Positions 39,837-49,229 of a DNA stretch of 64,000 nt are shown one piece after another. The stretch is taken from contig NZ_JARUBP010000001.1 in NCBI RefSeq assembly GCF_029626225.1, positions 1,426,001 through 1,490,000 on the forward strand, in the 5' to 3' direction. The translations under genes and the position numbers were made by a program. Position 1 is the stretch's first letter; every line of letters starts with the position of its first letter. The stretch is from Asanoa sp. WMMD1127 (lineage in GTDB: Bacteria > Actinomycetota > Actinomycetes > Mycobacteriales > Micromonosporaceae). The notes under the pieces were generated by a model. That model saw only the letters and a list, made by a program, of their open reading frames with translations. It did not search any database and was not told the DNA's origin.

Positions 39837-41906
39837 ATGACCCTGCCCGCTGATCATGTCGTGAACACCGATGCCACCCTGCCCGCGACCGACCTCGAGA
39901 CCGATCTCGACGGCGAGCGCGACCACCTCGCCGCCTCCCGGAAAGCCCTGCGGCGGATGCGCGACCGCGCCGAGGCGCTGTTCAGCACCGGCGGCAACGT
40001 CGCCGGTGACGCCTACACCGCCGAAACCCTCGGGCGTACGCTGGCCCGCCGCGTCGCTGAGCTCGCCGACGACCCGGACACCCCACTGTTCTTCGGGCGG
40101 CTCGACTTCGGTCACGGGCCCGCGGCCGAGGACCACGCCGGGCACCGCTACCACGTCGGGCGCCGGCACGTCACCGATGACGACGGCGAGCCGATGGTGC
40201 TCGACTGGCGCGCCCCGGTGTCGCGGGCGTTCTATCGGGCCAGCGCCCGCGACCCGCAGGGCATCGCCGTGCGCCGCCGGTTCGGATTCAGTGGCGGGCT
40301 GCTGACCAGCTTCGAGGACGAGCACCTCGACCGCGGCGAGGAGTTGGGCACCGCGAGCCAGATCCTGACCGCCGAGATCGAGCGGCCCCGCGTCGGGCCG
40401 ATGCGCGACATCGTCGCCACCATCCAGCCCGAGCAGGACGAGCTCGTCCGGGCCGACCTCGACACGTCGATCTGCGTGCAGGGCGCCCCCGGCACCGGCA
40501 AGACCGCGGTCGGTCTGCACCGCGCCGCCTACCTCCTTTACCTGCACCGGGAGCGGCTGCGCCGGTCCGGCGTCCTGGTCGTCGGTCCCAACCGGGCGTT
40601 CCTTTCCTACATCTCCGCCGTCCTGCCCGCCCTGGGTGAGGTCGAGGTCGAGCAGGCGACGGTCGACGACCTGCTCGCCGCCGTGCCCGTCCGCGCTCAG
40701 GAGACCCCGGCCGCCGCCGCGGTCAAGCACGACGCCCGGATGGCCGCCGTCCTGGCCGCGGCCCTCGACGCCCACATCGCCGCGCCGACCGAGCCGATCA
40801 CCGTGCCCGACGGCTCCTACCGTTGGCGGATCGGCGCCGAGGTGCTCCGCCGGCTGGTCGACGACGTACGCCGTGAGGGCCTCCCCTATGCCACCGCCCG
40901 CGAGCGGATCCAGGCCCGGGTGGTCAGCCTGCTGCAACGCCAGTCGGAGGCGCGCCGCGGCGACTCACCCGGCGACGGCTGGCTGCGCCGGATGGGCAAG
41001 GCCAAGCCGGTCACCGAGTTCCTCGACCAGGTGTGGCCGGCGCTGACGCCCGAAGGCCTGGTCGCCGAGATCCTCACCGACCCGCCGGCGGGCATCCTGA
41101 CCGACGCCGAACGCGACCTGATCCGCTGGCCGTCCGCACCGCGGTCGCTCAGGTCGGCCAAGTGGACCGCCGCCGACCTGGTGCTGATCGACGAGGCCGC
41201 CGGGCTGATCGAGCGTCGGCCGAGCTTCGGTCACGTGGTCGTCGACGAGGCCCAGGACCTCTCCGCGATGCAGGCCCGCGCGATCGCCCGGCGCAGCGAG
41301 CACGGCTCGATCACGCTGCTCGGCGACCTCGCCCAGGGCACCGCCCCGTGGGCCGCCGCCGACTGGCGCGACACCCTGCGCCATCTGGGCAAACCCGACG
41401 CGGCCGTGGTCCCGCTGACCATCGGCTTCCGCGTGCCGGCCGCGGTGGTCGCGTTCGCCAACCGCCTGCTGCCCGCGCTGGCCGTCGACGTGCCGGCGGC
41501 CCGCTCCCTGCGCCACGACGGCGGCCTGACGATCGACCAGGTCGCTGACCTCGACGCCGCGACGGTGGCCGAGGTGCACGCCGCCCTGAAGCACGACGGG
41601 TCGGTCGGCGTGATCGCGGCCGACCCGGCGGTGGCCGGCGTCCGGGCCGCACTGGCCGCGGCCGGCATCGAGTCCGCGACCGCCGACGACGTCGAGTCGC
41701 AGGAGCGCGTCACGGTGGTCCCGGCCTCGGTCGTCAAGGGCCTCGAGTACGACCACGTGGTCGTCGTCGAACCGGCCGCCATCGTCGCCGCGGAACCCCG
41801 GGGCCTACACCGCCTCTACGTCGTGCTGACCCGAGCCGTCAGCCGCCTGGCCGTGCTCCACACGGACCCGCTCCCCACCCCGCTGCAAGGAACGGTCCGT
41901 TCCTAA
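39837..41906 (+). CDS. HelD-like superfamily 1 helicase (RNA polymerase-associated)
   Basis: A 689-residue UvrD-type ATPase of the HelD class. An N-terminal coiled coil (residues 20-75) precedes Walker A GAPGTGKTAVGLHRAAYLLY near residue 218, motif II VVVDEAQDLSAM near residue 468, LLGDLAQGTAPWA and a C-terminal helicase core ending LYVVLTRAVSRLAVLH. HelD proteins bind RNA polymerase and help recycle it; some actinobacterial ones confer rifamycin tolerance. ATG 39837 has AAGG upstream. No obvious rifamycin-associated inverted repeat was seen in its leader. Its last codons run into the palindrome pair. Confidence 0.87.
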   Translation: MTLPADHVVNTDATLPATDLETDLDGERDHLAASRKALRRMRDRAEALFSTGGNVAGDAYTAETLGRTLARRVAELADDPDTPLFFGRLDFGHGPAAEDHAGHRYHVGRRHVTDDDGEPMVLDWRAPVSRAFYRASARDPQGIAVRRRFGFSGGLLTSFEDEHLDRGEELGTASQILTAEIERPRVGPMRDIVATIQPEQDELVRADLDTSICVQGAPGTGKTAVGLHRAAYLLYLHRERLRRSGVLVVGPNRAFLSYISAVLPALGEVEVEQATVDDLLAAVPVRAQETPAAAAVKHDARMAAVLAAALDAHIAAPTEPITVPDGSYRWRIGAEVLRRLVDDVRREGLPYATARERIQARVVSLLQRQSEARRGDSPGDGWLRRMGKAKPVTEFLDQVWPALTPEGLVAEILTDPPAGILTDAERDLIRWPSAPRSLRSAKWTAADLVLIDEAAGLIERRPSFGHVVVDEAQDLSAMQARAIARRSEHGSITLLGDLAQGTAPWAAADWRDTLRHLGKPDAAVVPLTIGFRVPAAVVAFANRLLPALAVDVPAARSLRHDGGLTIDQVADLDAATVAEVHAALKHDGSVGVIAADPAVAGVRAALAAAGIESATADDVESQERVTVVPASVVKGLEYDHVVVVEPAAIVAAEPRGLHRLYVVLTRAVSRLAVLHTDPLPTPLQGTVRS

Positions 41907-41935
41907 CGCTTTCCGCAGAGGAACGGCCCGTTCCT
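41888..41935. repeat. Two copies of a 17-nt palindrome between convergent genes
   Basis: AGGAACGGTCCGTTCCT (41888-41904) and AGGAACGGCCCGTTCCT (41919-41935) are both palindromic around one central base and are followed by the same TAACGC-type tail. The first overlaps the end of the helD-like ORF, the second lies in the gap before the convergent beta-propeller gene. They could be a bidirectional terminator, a REP-like element or a protein-binding site. Confidence 0.75.
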
Positions 41936-41949
41936 AACGCCGGAGGCGT

Positions 41950-42990
41950 CTACCAGCGCAAGCGCGCGACGCGGCCCTGCTCGCCGGAGGCGAAGCAGAC
42001 CGCGAGGCCGGCGCACTCGACCGCGTCGAAGCTGCCCGAGTCGAACAGCGACCAGTGGCGCCCGCCGTCGAAGGAGATGTCGCTGCCGGTCGGGCCGACC
42101 GCGAGCACCGGGCCGAGGCGGGTCATCCAGGCCGCGCCGGAGCGGTATTCGCCGGGCTCGCGCGGCGCGGGCGTCCACGTGCGGCCGCCGTCGCGGGTCA
42201 CGGCGGCGCCGTCGGGGGCCGCGGTCGGGGCCGCGTAGTCGCCGCCGACGGCGACACCGTGGTCGCGGTCGCGGAACGCGAGCGAGTAGATGCCGGCCGA
42301 CGGGCCGCTCGGCACCGGGGTGTCGGTGACCCGCCACGTCCGGCCGAGGTCGTCGCTGCGGAAGACCCGGGCCGTCGCGCCGCCGCCGGTGGCGAAGTAG
42401 GCCCGGCCGCCGGCCGCGACCAGGCAGGTGCCGCTGGCGGCGAACGCGAACTCGCCCGGCAGCGCGTCCGGCATGCCGGCGCTCGGCAGCACCGACCACG
42501 AGCGGCCGGCGTCCGACGTGGCCAGGATGCGGAACTTGCCGCCGACCGGGTCCGAGAGCGCCAGGCCGTGCCGTTCGTCGAGGAAGGTCAGGCAGTCGTA
42601 GAACGCCGCCGGGTCCGTGTTGCGGAACGACTCCGTCCAGGTGCGGCCGCCGTCGGCGGTGCGGTAGAGCCGGGATTCCTCGCCCGAGCCGATGGAGAGC
42701 GCGACCGCCCGGCGGGCGTCGAAGGCCTCGATGTCGCGGAACTGCAGCGCCGCCGTGTCCGGCGGGCCGACCGACGACCAGGTGCGACCGCCGTTGACCG
42801 TACGCAGGACCGTGCCTTCACTGCCGCTGGCCCACACGGTGCTCGCGCTGACCACGGACAGGCCGCGCAGCCGGGCGGTGCTGCCGGTCGGTGACAACTC
42901 CCACGACGGCGACGGGGTGTGGGTGAACCCCGTCGAGACGGCCAGCACGCCGAGTGAGACGGCGGCCATCGACGCTCTCCGCATCCACAT
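41950..42990 (-). CDS. Exported Ycf48/BNR-type beta-propeller protein
   Basis: A 346-residue protein with a signal peptide (residues 1-22) and a beta-propeller built of repeats with Asp-box motifs, for example TVNGGRTWSSV, TADGGRTWTES, TSDAGRSWSVL, SDDLGRTWRV, TRDGGRTWTPA and FDGGRHWSLF. Such repeats occur in sialidases and in Ycf48/HCF136 assembly factors. No catalytic set is visible, so an enzymatic label is unwarranted. Cys pairs in the later blades may be disulfides. Extracellular location is likely. Confidence 0.78.
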   Translation of the reverse strand: MWMRRASMAAVSLGVLAVSTGFTHTPSPSWELSPTGSTARLRGLSVVSASTVWASGSEGTVLRTVNGGRTWSSVGPPDTAALQFRDIEAFDARRAVALSIGSGEESRLYRTADGGRTWTESFRNTDPAAFYDCLTFLDERHGLALSDPVGGKFRILATSDAGRSWSVLPSAGMPDALPGEFAFAASGTCLVAAGGRAYFATGGGATARVFRSDDLGRTWRVTDTPVPSGPSAGIYSLAFRDRDHGVAVGGDYAAPTAAPDGAAVTRDGGRTWTPAPREPGEYRSGAAWMTRLGPVLAVGPTGSDISFDGGRHWSLFDSGSFDAVECAGLAVCFASGEQGRVARLRW

Positions 42991-43001
42991 GCCGACCGAA
43001 C

Positions 43002-43577
43002 TTACCCGGAATCAGCGCCTATGGATATAGATCGTCGTTTCCACACCCGGTCGGCCAGCTCGCTCAGGCGTTCCAGGGCCTTGCCGCGCGAGCCGAGCGC
43101 GCAGAGGCTGCCGAGGATCACCTTCTTGTCGCGGTCGGCCGGTCGCAGGTCGCCGAGAATCCGTTTGGCACCGTCGGCCCCGAAGCCGCGGCTCCAGCCG
43201 TTGCTGTCGAAGAAGTGGATGCGCTCGATGGCCTCCTTGAGGGCCGGGCTGCGGGTGTCCGCCGTGACCTCGCCGGTCGTGAGGTCGACGGCCTTGGTCT
43301 CCATCGCCCAGCCGATCAGTGGCGTCGCGCCGGACTCCACGGCGGCGAACGCCCCGTGCCGGGCGGCCTGGATCGAGCGGGACACGTCGTCGTAGTCAGG
43401 CAGGTAGGCCAGCACGGCGTGCCGGGGCCCGGCGCTGCCGTTCGCGGGGGCGAAGGGCTGCAGGGCGTGGGCGCGGGCCTGCTCGCGCACCCACGCGGCC
43501 GCGAGTTCCGCGGCGTCGTCGAGAGGGGTGTGGTCGTCGATAGGCACCCATGCGGTGCGGTGCGGAAGAACGCTCAC
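43002..43577 (-). CDS. Conserved-looking hypothetical protein
   Basis: A 191-residue soluble protein that I do not recognise. GTG 43577 is preceded by CGGAG at suitable spacing, which decides the start; the frame is open further to 43628. Charged helices dominate the C-terminal half (KEAIERIHFFDSN, GKALERLSELADRVWKRR). No membrane segment or metal motif was seen. It stands alone between the btu operon and the beta-propeller gene. Confidence 0.65.
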   Translation of the reverse strand: MSVLPHRTAWVPIDDHTPLDDAAELAAAWVREQARAHALQPFAPANGSAGPRHAVLAYLPDYDDVSRSIQAARHGAFAAVESGATPLIGWAMETKAVDLTTGEVTADTRSPALKEAIERIHFFDSNGWSRGFGADGAKRILGDLRPADRDKKVILGSLCALGSRGKALERLSELADRVWKRRSISIGADSG

Positions 43578-43644
43578 AAACTCCGACGGTAACCACGAAA
43601 CCCGTCGAAGCTCACGAATGACTCGCAACCATCTTGGACAATCT

Positions 43645-44429
<785 letters not shown>

Positions 44430-44433
<4 letters not shown>

Positions 44434-45473
44434 GTGATCACCCGCTTGGCGGTGCGCAGCACGAGCACGAAGAACGGGCCGCCGACGAACGCGGTGACGA
44501 CGCCGATCGGGATCTCGGCCGGCGCGGCGAAGGTGCGGCCGGCGAGGTCGGCGAGCGCCAGGAAGGCGGCGCCGAACAGCATCGACAGCGGCAGGATCGC
44601 GCGATAGCTGCTGCCGGCCAGCATCCGCACGATGTGCGGCACGACGATGCCGACGAAGCCGATCAGACCCGAGACCGAGACCGCGGCGGCCGTGCCGAGC
44701 GAGGCGGCCGCGATCAGGATGTAGCGGGACCGTTGCGGGTGCAGGCCCAGGCCGCTGGCCTCGTCGTCGCCGACCGACAGCACGTCCAGCTCGCGGCGCA
44801 GGGCGAGCACGACGACGGAGGTGACCACGGCGTACGGGAGCAGCAGCCGCACCTCGTGCCAGCCGTTGGTGGCCAGCCGCCCGAGCAGCCATGAGTAGAT
44901 CGCCCGGATGTCGTCGGCGTTGCGCTGCATGAGATAGGTCTGCCCGGCGGCGAGGAAGGCGGACACCGCCACGCCGGCCAGAATCAGCGAAGCCGGCGTG
45001 CGGTCGCGGCCGGCGACACCGAGCAGATAGGTGAGCGCGACCGCGATCAGGGCGCCGGCGAACGCGGCCAGCGGCACGCTCGCCGGCAACGAGCCGATGT
45101 CGGTGCCGCGGAACGCCACGACCGCCGTCACCGCGAGCCCGGCCCCGGCCGCCGCGCCCAGCAGGTAGGGGTCGGCCAGCGGGTTGCGGAACGCGCCCTG
45201 GTAGCAGCCACCGGCCAGGGCCAGCATCGCGCCGGCGAGCAGGCCCAGCACCACCCGGGGCAGCCGCAGCTGGAGCACGATGGCGGCCTCGCGCTCTGAC
45301 AGTCCACTGTGGATGTCGACGCCGGGGATCAGGTCGAGCAGCTCGGCCGCGACCCCGCCGGGCGGCAGCGACACCGGGCCGAACGCCAGCCCGGCGATGG
45401 CCGCGGCCACGACGGCGACGACGCCGCCGACGAGCCACGGCCACCGTACGCCGGGGATTTTCGAGGTTTTCAG
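44430..45473 (-). CDS. btuC: Cobalamin ABC transporter permease, probable CTG start
   Basis: A 347-residue FecCD/BtuC permease with about 10 helices; GGCYQGAFRNPLADPYLLG and GLIGFVGIVVPHIVRML are family signatures. No ATG, GTG or TTG exists near the expected N-terminus. A CTG at 45473 overlaps the upstream TGA as CTGA, with GAAGG about 8 nt before it, and gives the expected first helix. Other starts would cut into helix 1. It is translationally coupled to btuF and btuD. Confidence 0.85.
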
Positions 45474-46414
45474 GCCGGCACCTTCGACACGGCGTCGACG
45501 ATCTGGCGGAGCAGGTCGACGGTGCGGGGGCCCCAGCGCGAGGCGATGTCGTCGTTGAGCTCGACGATCTGCCCCGACTTGACGGCCGTGATGCCCGACC
45601 AGCCGGGCCGGGCCTTGACCGAGGCGGCGTTCTGCTTGCAGCACACCGTGTCGGCCAGGAAGATCATGTCGGGGTCGGCCTTGACCAGCGACTCGGCGGA
45701 CAGCTGCGGATAGCCGCCCTTGCTGCCGTCGGTGTCGGCCGGATCCGCGACGTTCTCCAGACCCAGCTGGGCGAAGAGCGAGCCGACGAAGGTCTTGGAC
45801 GTCAGGGAGTAGAGCTCGGGCCCGAGCTCGTAGTAGTAGGTCAGCTTCGTCGCCCGCTGCGGCACGTCGGCGACCAGCTTGTCGACCTCCTCCCGCATCC
45901 GCTTGGCGAGGTCCTCGGCGGCGGGCCGGTTGCCGGTCAGCGCGCCGATGTCGGTGATCTGCTGGTAGGTGTCGTCGAGCGTCTTGCCGGCCGCGGCCAC
46001 GTACACCGGGATCTGCAGTTGTTTGAGCTGGGCGACCACGTTGTTCATGTCGTTGGAGAGCACGACCAGGTCGGGCTGCTTCTCCGCGATCGCCTCGGCG
46101 TTGGGCTGGAAGGCCGACAAGTCGGACTTGGGGGCTTCGGCCGGGAAGTTGGACTGGTCGTCGACCGCGACCACCTGCGACCCGGCGCCGATCGCGAAGA
46201 GCACCTCGGTCGCGGTCGGCGACAGCGCGACGATCTTCGTGGGCTTCGCGGCGACGGTGAGGTCGCCGATGGTGACGGGGAAGTCGGCGGTGGCGCCGGC
46301 GGTCTGGGTCGGCGGGGTGCCACCGTTCTCGGTGCCGCCGCCGGAGCCGCAGCCGGCCAGGGCCAGGGCCGCGCCGAGCGCGGCGGCGACGACGAATCGG
46401 ACGCGATATCGCAT
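45470..46414 (-). CDS. btuF: Cobalamin-binding lipoprotein of the ABC transporter
   Basis: A 314-residue substrate-binding protein. The lipobox ALAGC places the mature Cys at residue 21; a Gly/Thr-rich linker precedes the type III periplasmic-binding fold (KIVALSPTATEVLFAIGAG and QPNAEAIAEKQPDLVVLSND). It captures corrinoids outside the membrane for BtuCD. The cobalamin riboswitch directly upstream supports the substrate; a siderophore role is the alternative for the family. Confidence 0.9.
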   Translation of the reverse strand: MRYRVRFVVAAALGAALALAGCGSGGGTENGGTPPTQTAGATADFPVTIGDLTVAAKPTKIVALSPTATEVLFAIGAGSQVVAVDDQSNFPAEAPKSDLSAFQPNAEAIAEKQPDLVVLSNDMNNVVAQLKQLQIPVYVAAAGKTLDDTYQQITDIGALTGNRPAAEDLAKRMREEVDKLVADVPQRATKLTYYYELGPELYSLTSKTFVGSLFAQLGLENVADPADTDGSKGGYPQLSAESLVKADPDMIFLADTVCCKQNAASVKARPGWSGITAVKSGQIVELNDDIASRWGPRTVDLLRQIVDAVSKVPA

Positions 46415-46489
46415 GGATGCCTCCTGTCGGTCGAGGTCTGGTGCTTCGCCGACAGGGCTTGCGGCCCGCCCGCGAGGCGCCCTTCCTCG

Positions 46490-46640
46490 AGAGCGCTGGT
46501 TCGCGACCGGCGACAGGCGACCTGGCTCGTCCCCCGCGTTTCGGCGGAGGCATCACAGTTGCGGGACAGCGCCGGGTTCACACCGGCTTCGCTGCGGACG
46601 GTCGTGAGCACGGTAACGCACTGGTCACCATGGTCGGGAG
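46490..46640 (-). promoter_or_regulatory. Cobalamin riboswitch controlling btuFCD
   Basis: On the minus strand the conserved core reads GCCGGTGTGAACCCGGC (46571-46587), then TGTCCCGCAACTGTGA (46553-46568), then the B12 box GAGCCAGGTCGCCTG (46514-46528). These elements, in this order, define the cobalamin (AdoCbl) riboswitch. It lies in the 5' leader of btuF. A CGGGAGG/CCTCCCG hairpin (about 46634-46655) is at its 5' edge. Ends are approximate. Binding would reduce expression when B12 is plentiful. Confidence 0.93.
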
Positions 46641-46668
46641 GGCGATTCACCTCCCGTTAGTTACGCCA

Positions 46669-46697
46669 CCGGCGCCCCGCTGGTGGCGGGGCGCCGG
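46669..46697 (-). terminator. Hairpin after the M14 carboxypeptidase gene
   Basis: A perfect 12-bp stem (46669-46680 with 46686-46697) around a 5-nt loop begins 16 nt past the stop of the carboxypeptidase gene. No T-run follows on the minus strand. It probably ends that transcript before the btu leader. Confidence 0.55.
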
Positions 46698-46712
46698 CGA
46701 CGGTCGGTTGCG

Positions 46713-48584
46713 TCAGCTCTGCGTGATCCGGACGTCGTCGACGCCCGCCTCCAGCAGCGAGGCCGTCGACGTGTCGGCCGCCTCGATCAGGATCCGGACC
46801 GACTGCCCGGCGTACGCGGACAGGTTGGCGTTGGCCACCGCCCAGGCGCCGTTGCGGTTGCTGGCCGCGCCGGCCTGGCTGAACACGGTCGTCGTGCCGC
46901 CGTTGTGCACGACGCTGACCCGGAAGTAGTCGGCGGAGGACGAGTTCGAGCCGTGTGCCAGGTACCACGACAGGCTCAGCGTCAGGGTGCCGCTGGCCGG
47001 GAGTGTGATGGCCGGCGAGCGGACGCTGGTCGCGCCGCCGTCGACGTCGAAGTCACCGGCGCTCGTGCCGGCCGCCGCGCCCGTGACCAGGTCGTTGGTG
47101 CCGCTCACGGTCGTGCCGAGTTGCTTGGCGCCGCTGGACGTGGTCGCCGCCGGGTCACCCCGGACCCACTGGCCGCTGGTGGCGGTGTCGGTGCCGGAGG
47201 GGTTGGTGGTCCAGCCCGTGGCGGACTCGAAGGTGTCGGAGTAGACGGTCGTGCCGCCACCGCCGCCGCAGTACTGTGCCTGCTTGCCGATCACCTTGTA
47301 GGGGCAGTCGGCGGTCTCGGAGAGGATCAGCACGGCTTCCCGGTTGCGGCTCGTCTGGGCCGGGATGACCTCGTCGGGCGGGTAGAAGCCGCCGCCGCTG
47401 GCCGAGCCCGGATACATCTCGAAGGTGTAGGCCCAGATCTTGTGGACCGCCCACATCCAGTCGAGGCTGTCACCGTCGGTGATGTAGAGGTCCGACGACT
47501 GCTCCGGCGTGTAGCCGTTCGTCGCCGCCATCTGCTGGCCGAGCGTGGCGAACGTGTTGTAGTCGTCCGTCGTCATCCCGGTCGCCGTGTTGGCGGTCGT
47601 GTAGCCATAGGGCCAGAGCACCAGCTGCGAGTACGTGTGGAAGTCGATGTTGGCCTTGATCTGCTGCTGGCCGCCGACGACCCGGCTGTTGACGAAGTCG
47701 CGCAGGCGTTGGGTCTCGGGTGCGCTGAACGGCGACGGGCCACGGTACGTCTCGGAGCTGGTCGAGCCCGACGAGCCCCCGCAGCAGCCCCAGTTGTAGC
47801 CCCAGTTGCGGTTGAGGTCGGTGCCCACATTGGACGAGCCGGAGTTGGGCTGCCGGTTCTTGCGCCAGCTGCGGTAGGAGCCGGTGGCGATGTCGTACTC
47901 GCTGCCGTCGGGGTTGACGGTCGGCACGATCCAGATCTCCCGGCTGTTGACGATGTTGGTGATCCGGGAGTCGCTGCCGTAGTTGTCGGTGAACAGGTTG
48001 AGCAGGTAGATGGCCATCTCGACGGTCAGGTGCTCGCGCGCGTGCTGCTGCGAGTTGAACAGGATCTCCGGCTCGGCCTCGTCGAGGTTGACGTTGTCAG
48101 AGATCTTGATGAGCATCAGGTCGCGGCCCTCGTACGAGCTGCCGATCGAAAGCTTGCGGGCGATCGACGGGTGGTCGGCGACGACCTGGTTGACCACCGC
48201 GGTCAGCTCCGCGTAGTCGTGGTAGGCGGAGTCCGCGGGCGGGAACGCGAGCGTGGTCGTCCCGTCGCCGCGGGCCGGCGGAGGCGCGGCCTTCTCGAGC
48301 GTGAAGCCCAGCCGCTGGATGGCGGCGGCCTCGGCGGGCGTGGCGGTGATGTTGAGGACCCCGTGCTCGACGTAGTCGATCGAGGCGCCGGTCCCGGCGA
48401 CCGCGTTGCGGTCAGCGAGGGTCTTGGGGCCGAGCACGCGGTATTCGGCCGAGGTGGACGCCGCCGCACCACCGGGCGCGGGCTTGTGCGCCGCCACGGG
48501 ATTCGCCGAGGCGACGAGCAGGCCGACGATGGCGGTGCTGACCAGTGCGGTCAACGCCCGGCGCCGGCCCAGACGGATGGCCAT
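46713..48584 (-). CDS. Secreted zinc carboxypeptidase (M14)
   Basis: A 623-residue exported enzyme: signal peptide (residues 1-32), an N-terminal propeptide-like region to about 110, and an M14 domain to about 430. The zinc ligands are in [14 protein letters not shown] (HxxE) and [15 protein letters not shown], and the catalytic glutamate is in [11 protein letters not shown]-terminal beta-sandwich (about residues 450-620) with repeated Ser/Thr-rich strands resembles an adhesive module. It resembles Streptomyces zinc carboxypeptidases that trim C-terminal residues. Start ATG 48584 has a G-rich ribosome site. Confidence 0.9.
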   Translation of the reverse strand: MAIRLGRRRALTALVSTAIVGLLVASANPVAAHKPAPGGAAASTSAEYRVLGPKTLADRNAVAGTGASIDYVEHGVLNITATPAEAAAIQRLGFTLEKAAPPPARGDGTTTLAFPPADSAYHDYAELTAVVNQVVADHPSIARKLSIGSSYEGRDLMLIKISDNVNLDEAEPEILFNSQQHAREHLTVEMAIYLLNLFTDNYGSDSRITNIVNSREIWIVPTVNPDGSEYDIATGSYRSWRKNRQPNSGSSNVGTDLNRNWGYNWGCCGGSSGSTSSETYRGPSPFSAPETQRLRDFVNSRVVGGQQQIKANIDFHTYSQLVLWPYGYTTANTATGMTTDDYNTFATLGQQMAATNGYTPEQSSDLYITDGDSLDWMWAVHKIWAYTFEMYPGSASGGGFYPPDEVIPAQTSRNREAVLILSETADCPYKVIGKQAQYCGGGGGTTVYSDTFESATGWTTNPSGTDTATSGQWVRGDPAATTSSGAKQLGTTVSGTNDLVTGAAAGTSAGDFDVDGGATSVRSPAITLPASGTLTLSLSWYLAHGSNSSSADYFRVSVVHNGGTTTVFSQAGAASNRNGAWAVANANLSAYAGQSVRILIEAADTSTASLLEAGVDDVRITQS

Positions 48585-48725
48585 GCATGACCTCCAGGGG
48601 GTTGGTGGAGGAACGATGGTCGAACCTCACCACCCGATGCATGGTCATATCAATATGGGTCTTTGCGCGGATCCATGCCAAGCTGATCATCCCACCGAAA
48701 GTATGTTCGCCATCGGAGCGCATCG

Positions 48726-49034
48726 ATGAAACTTCCCGCCGCCCTGCTCGCGGTCGTTATGGTCGCCGTGGGTTCCGGTTGCGCGCGGCCCGGCAGCATT
48801 CCCGATGCCTATGCGCTCGGGGTGGCCCGGATCGGCGAGCGCTATCACGTGTTGGCGCCGCTGTGTGCCGGTGAGGCGGTCGCGGCCGTCCAGGTTGTCG
48901 ACGACGGGCGCACCGTCGACGGGAGCGGCGCCGCGGAGTCCACGCAGGACACCTGGTGGCAGGTCGAGAATCCGGTCGCGGAGGGTGTCGAGGGCGGGTC
49001 CATTCCGCTCGGTGACGACGCCGCCTTTCGGTGA
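48726..49034 (+). CDS. Small lipoprotein, possibly 3'-truncated by frameshift
   Basis: A 102-residue protein whose signal peptide ends in a lipobox-like VGSGC (Cys19). ATG 48726 lacks a strong ribosome site. The frame stops at TGA 49032-49034, yet the next frame continues a plausible extracellular protein for 47 codons, so a one-base indel near 49025-49030 may have split a gene of about 150 residues. No known domain was recognised. Confidence 0.5.
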   Translation: MKLPAALLAVVMVAVGSGCARPGSIPDAYALGVARIGERYHVLAPLCAGEAVAAVQVVDDGRTVDGSGAAESTQDTWWQVENPVAEGVEGGSIPLGDDAAFR

Positions 49035-49174
49035 GCGAGACCTTCCTGACCTGGTCTGTCCCGATCCATCCGGCGGATGCCGACCCGCTGCAGGTGCCCT
49101 ACGTCTTCGACTCCGGCTCCGAGGACCAGCTCGTCGTGCACGCCGACACCGTCCGGGCAGCATGTCGGCAATGA
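49031..49174 (+). pseudogene. Possible frameshifted 3' end of the small lipoprotein gene
   Basis: The frame from GTG 49031, overlapping the previous TGA (GTGA), encodes VSETFLTWSVPIHPADADP and ends near VHADTVRAACRQ. It has the look of the second half of the preceding lipoprotein. Either it is a separately initiated small ORF or the two are one gene with a shift. I cannot decide from sequence alone. Confidence 0.35.
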
Positions 49175-49229
49175 ACTTCAGCGAAATGAACGCTGGTGAA
49201 ACTTCCTTTCAGCAGCGATAGTGACAGCC

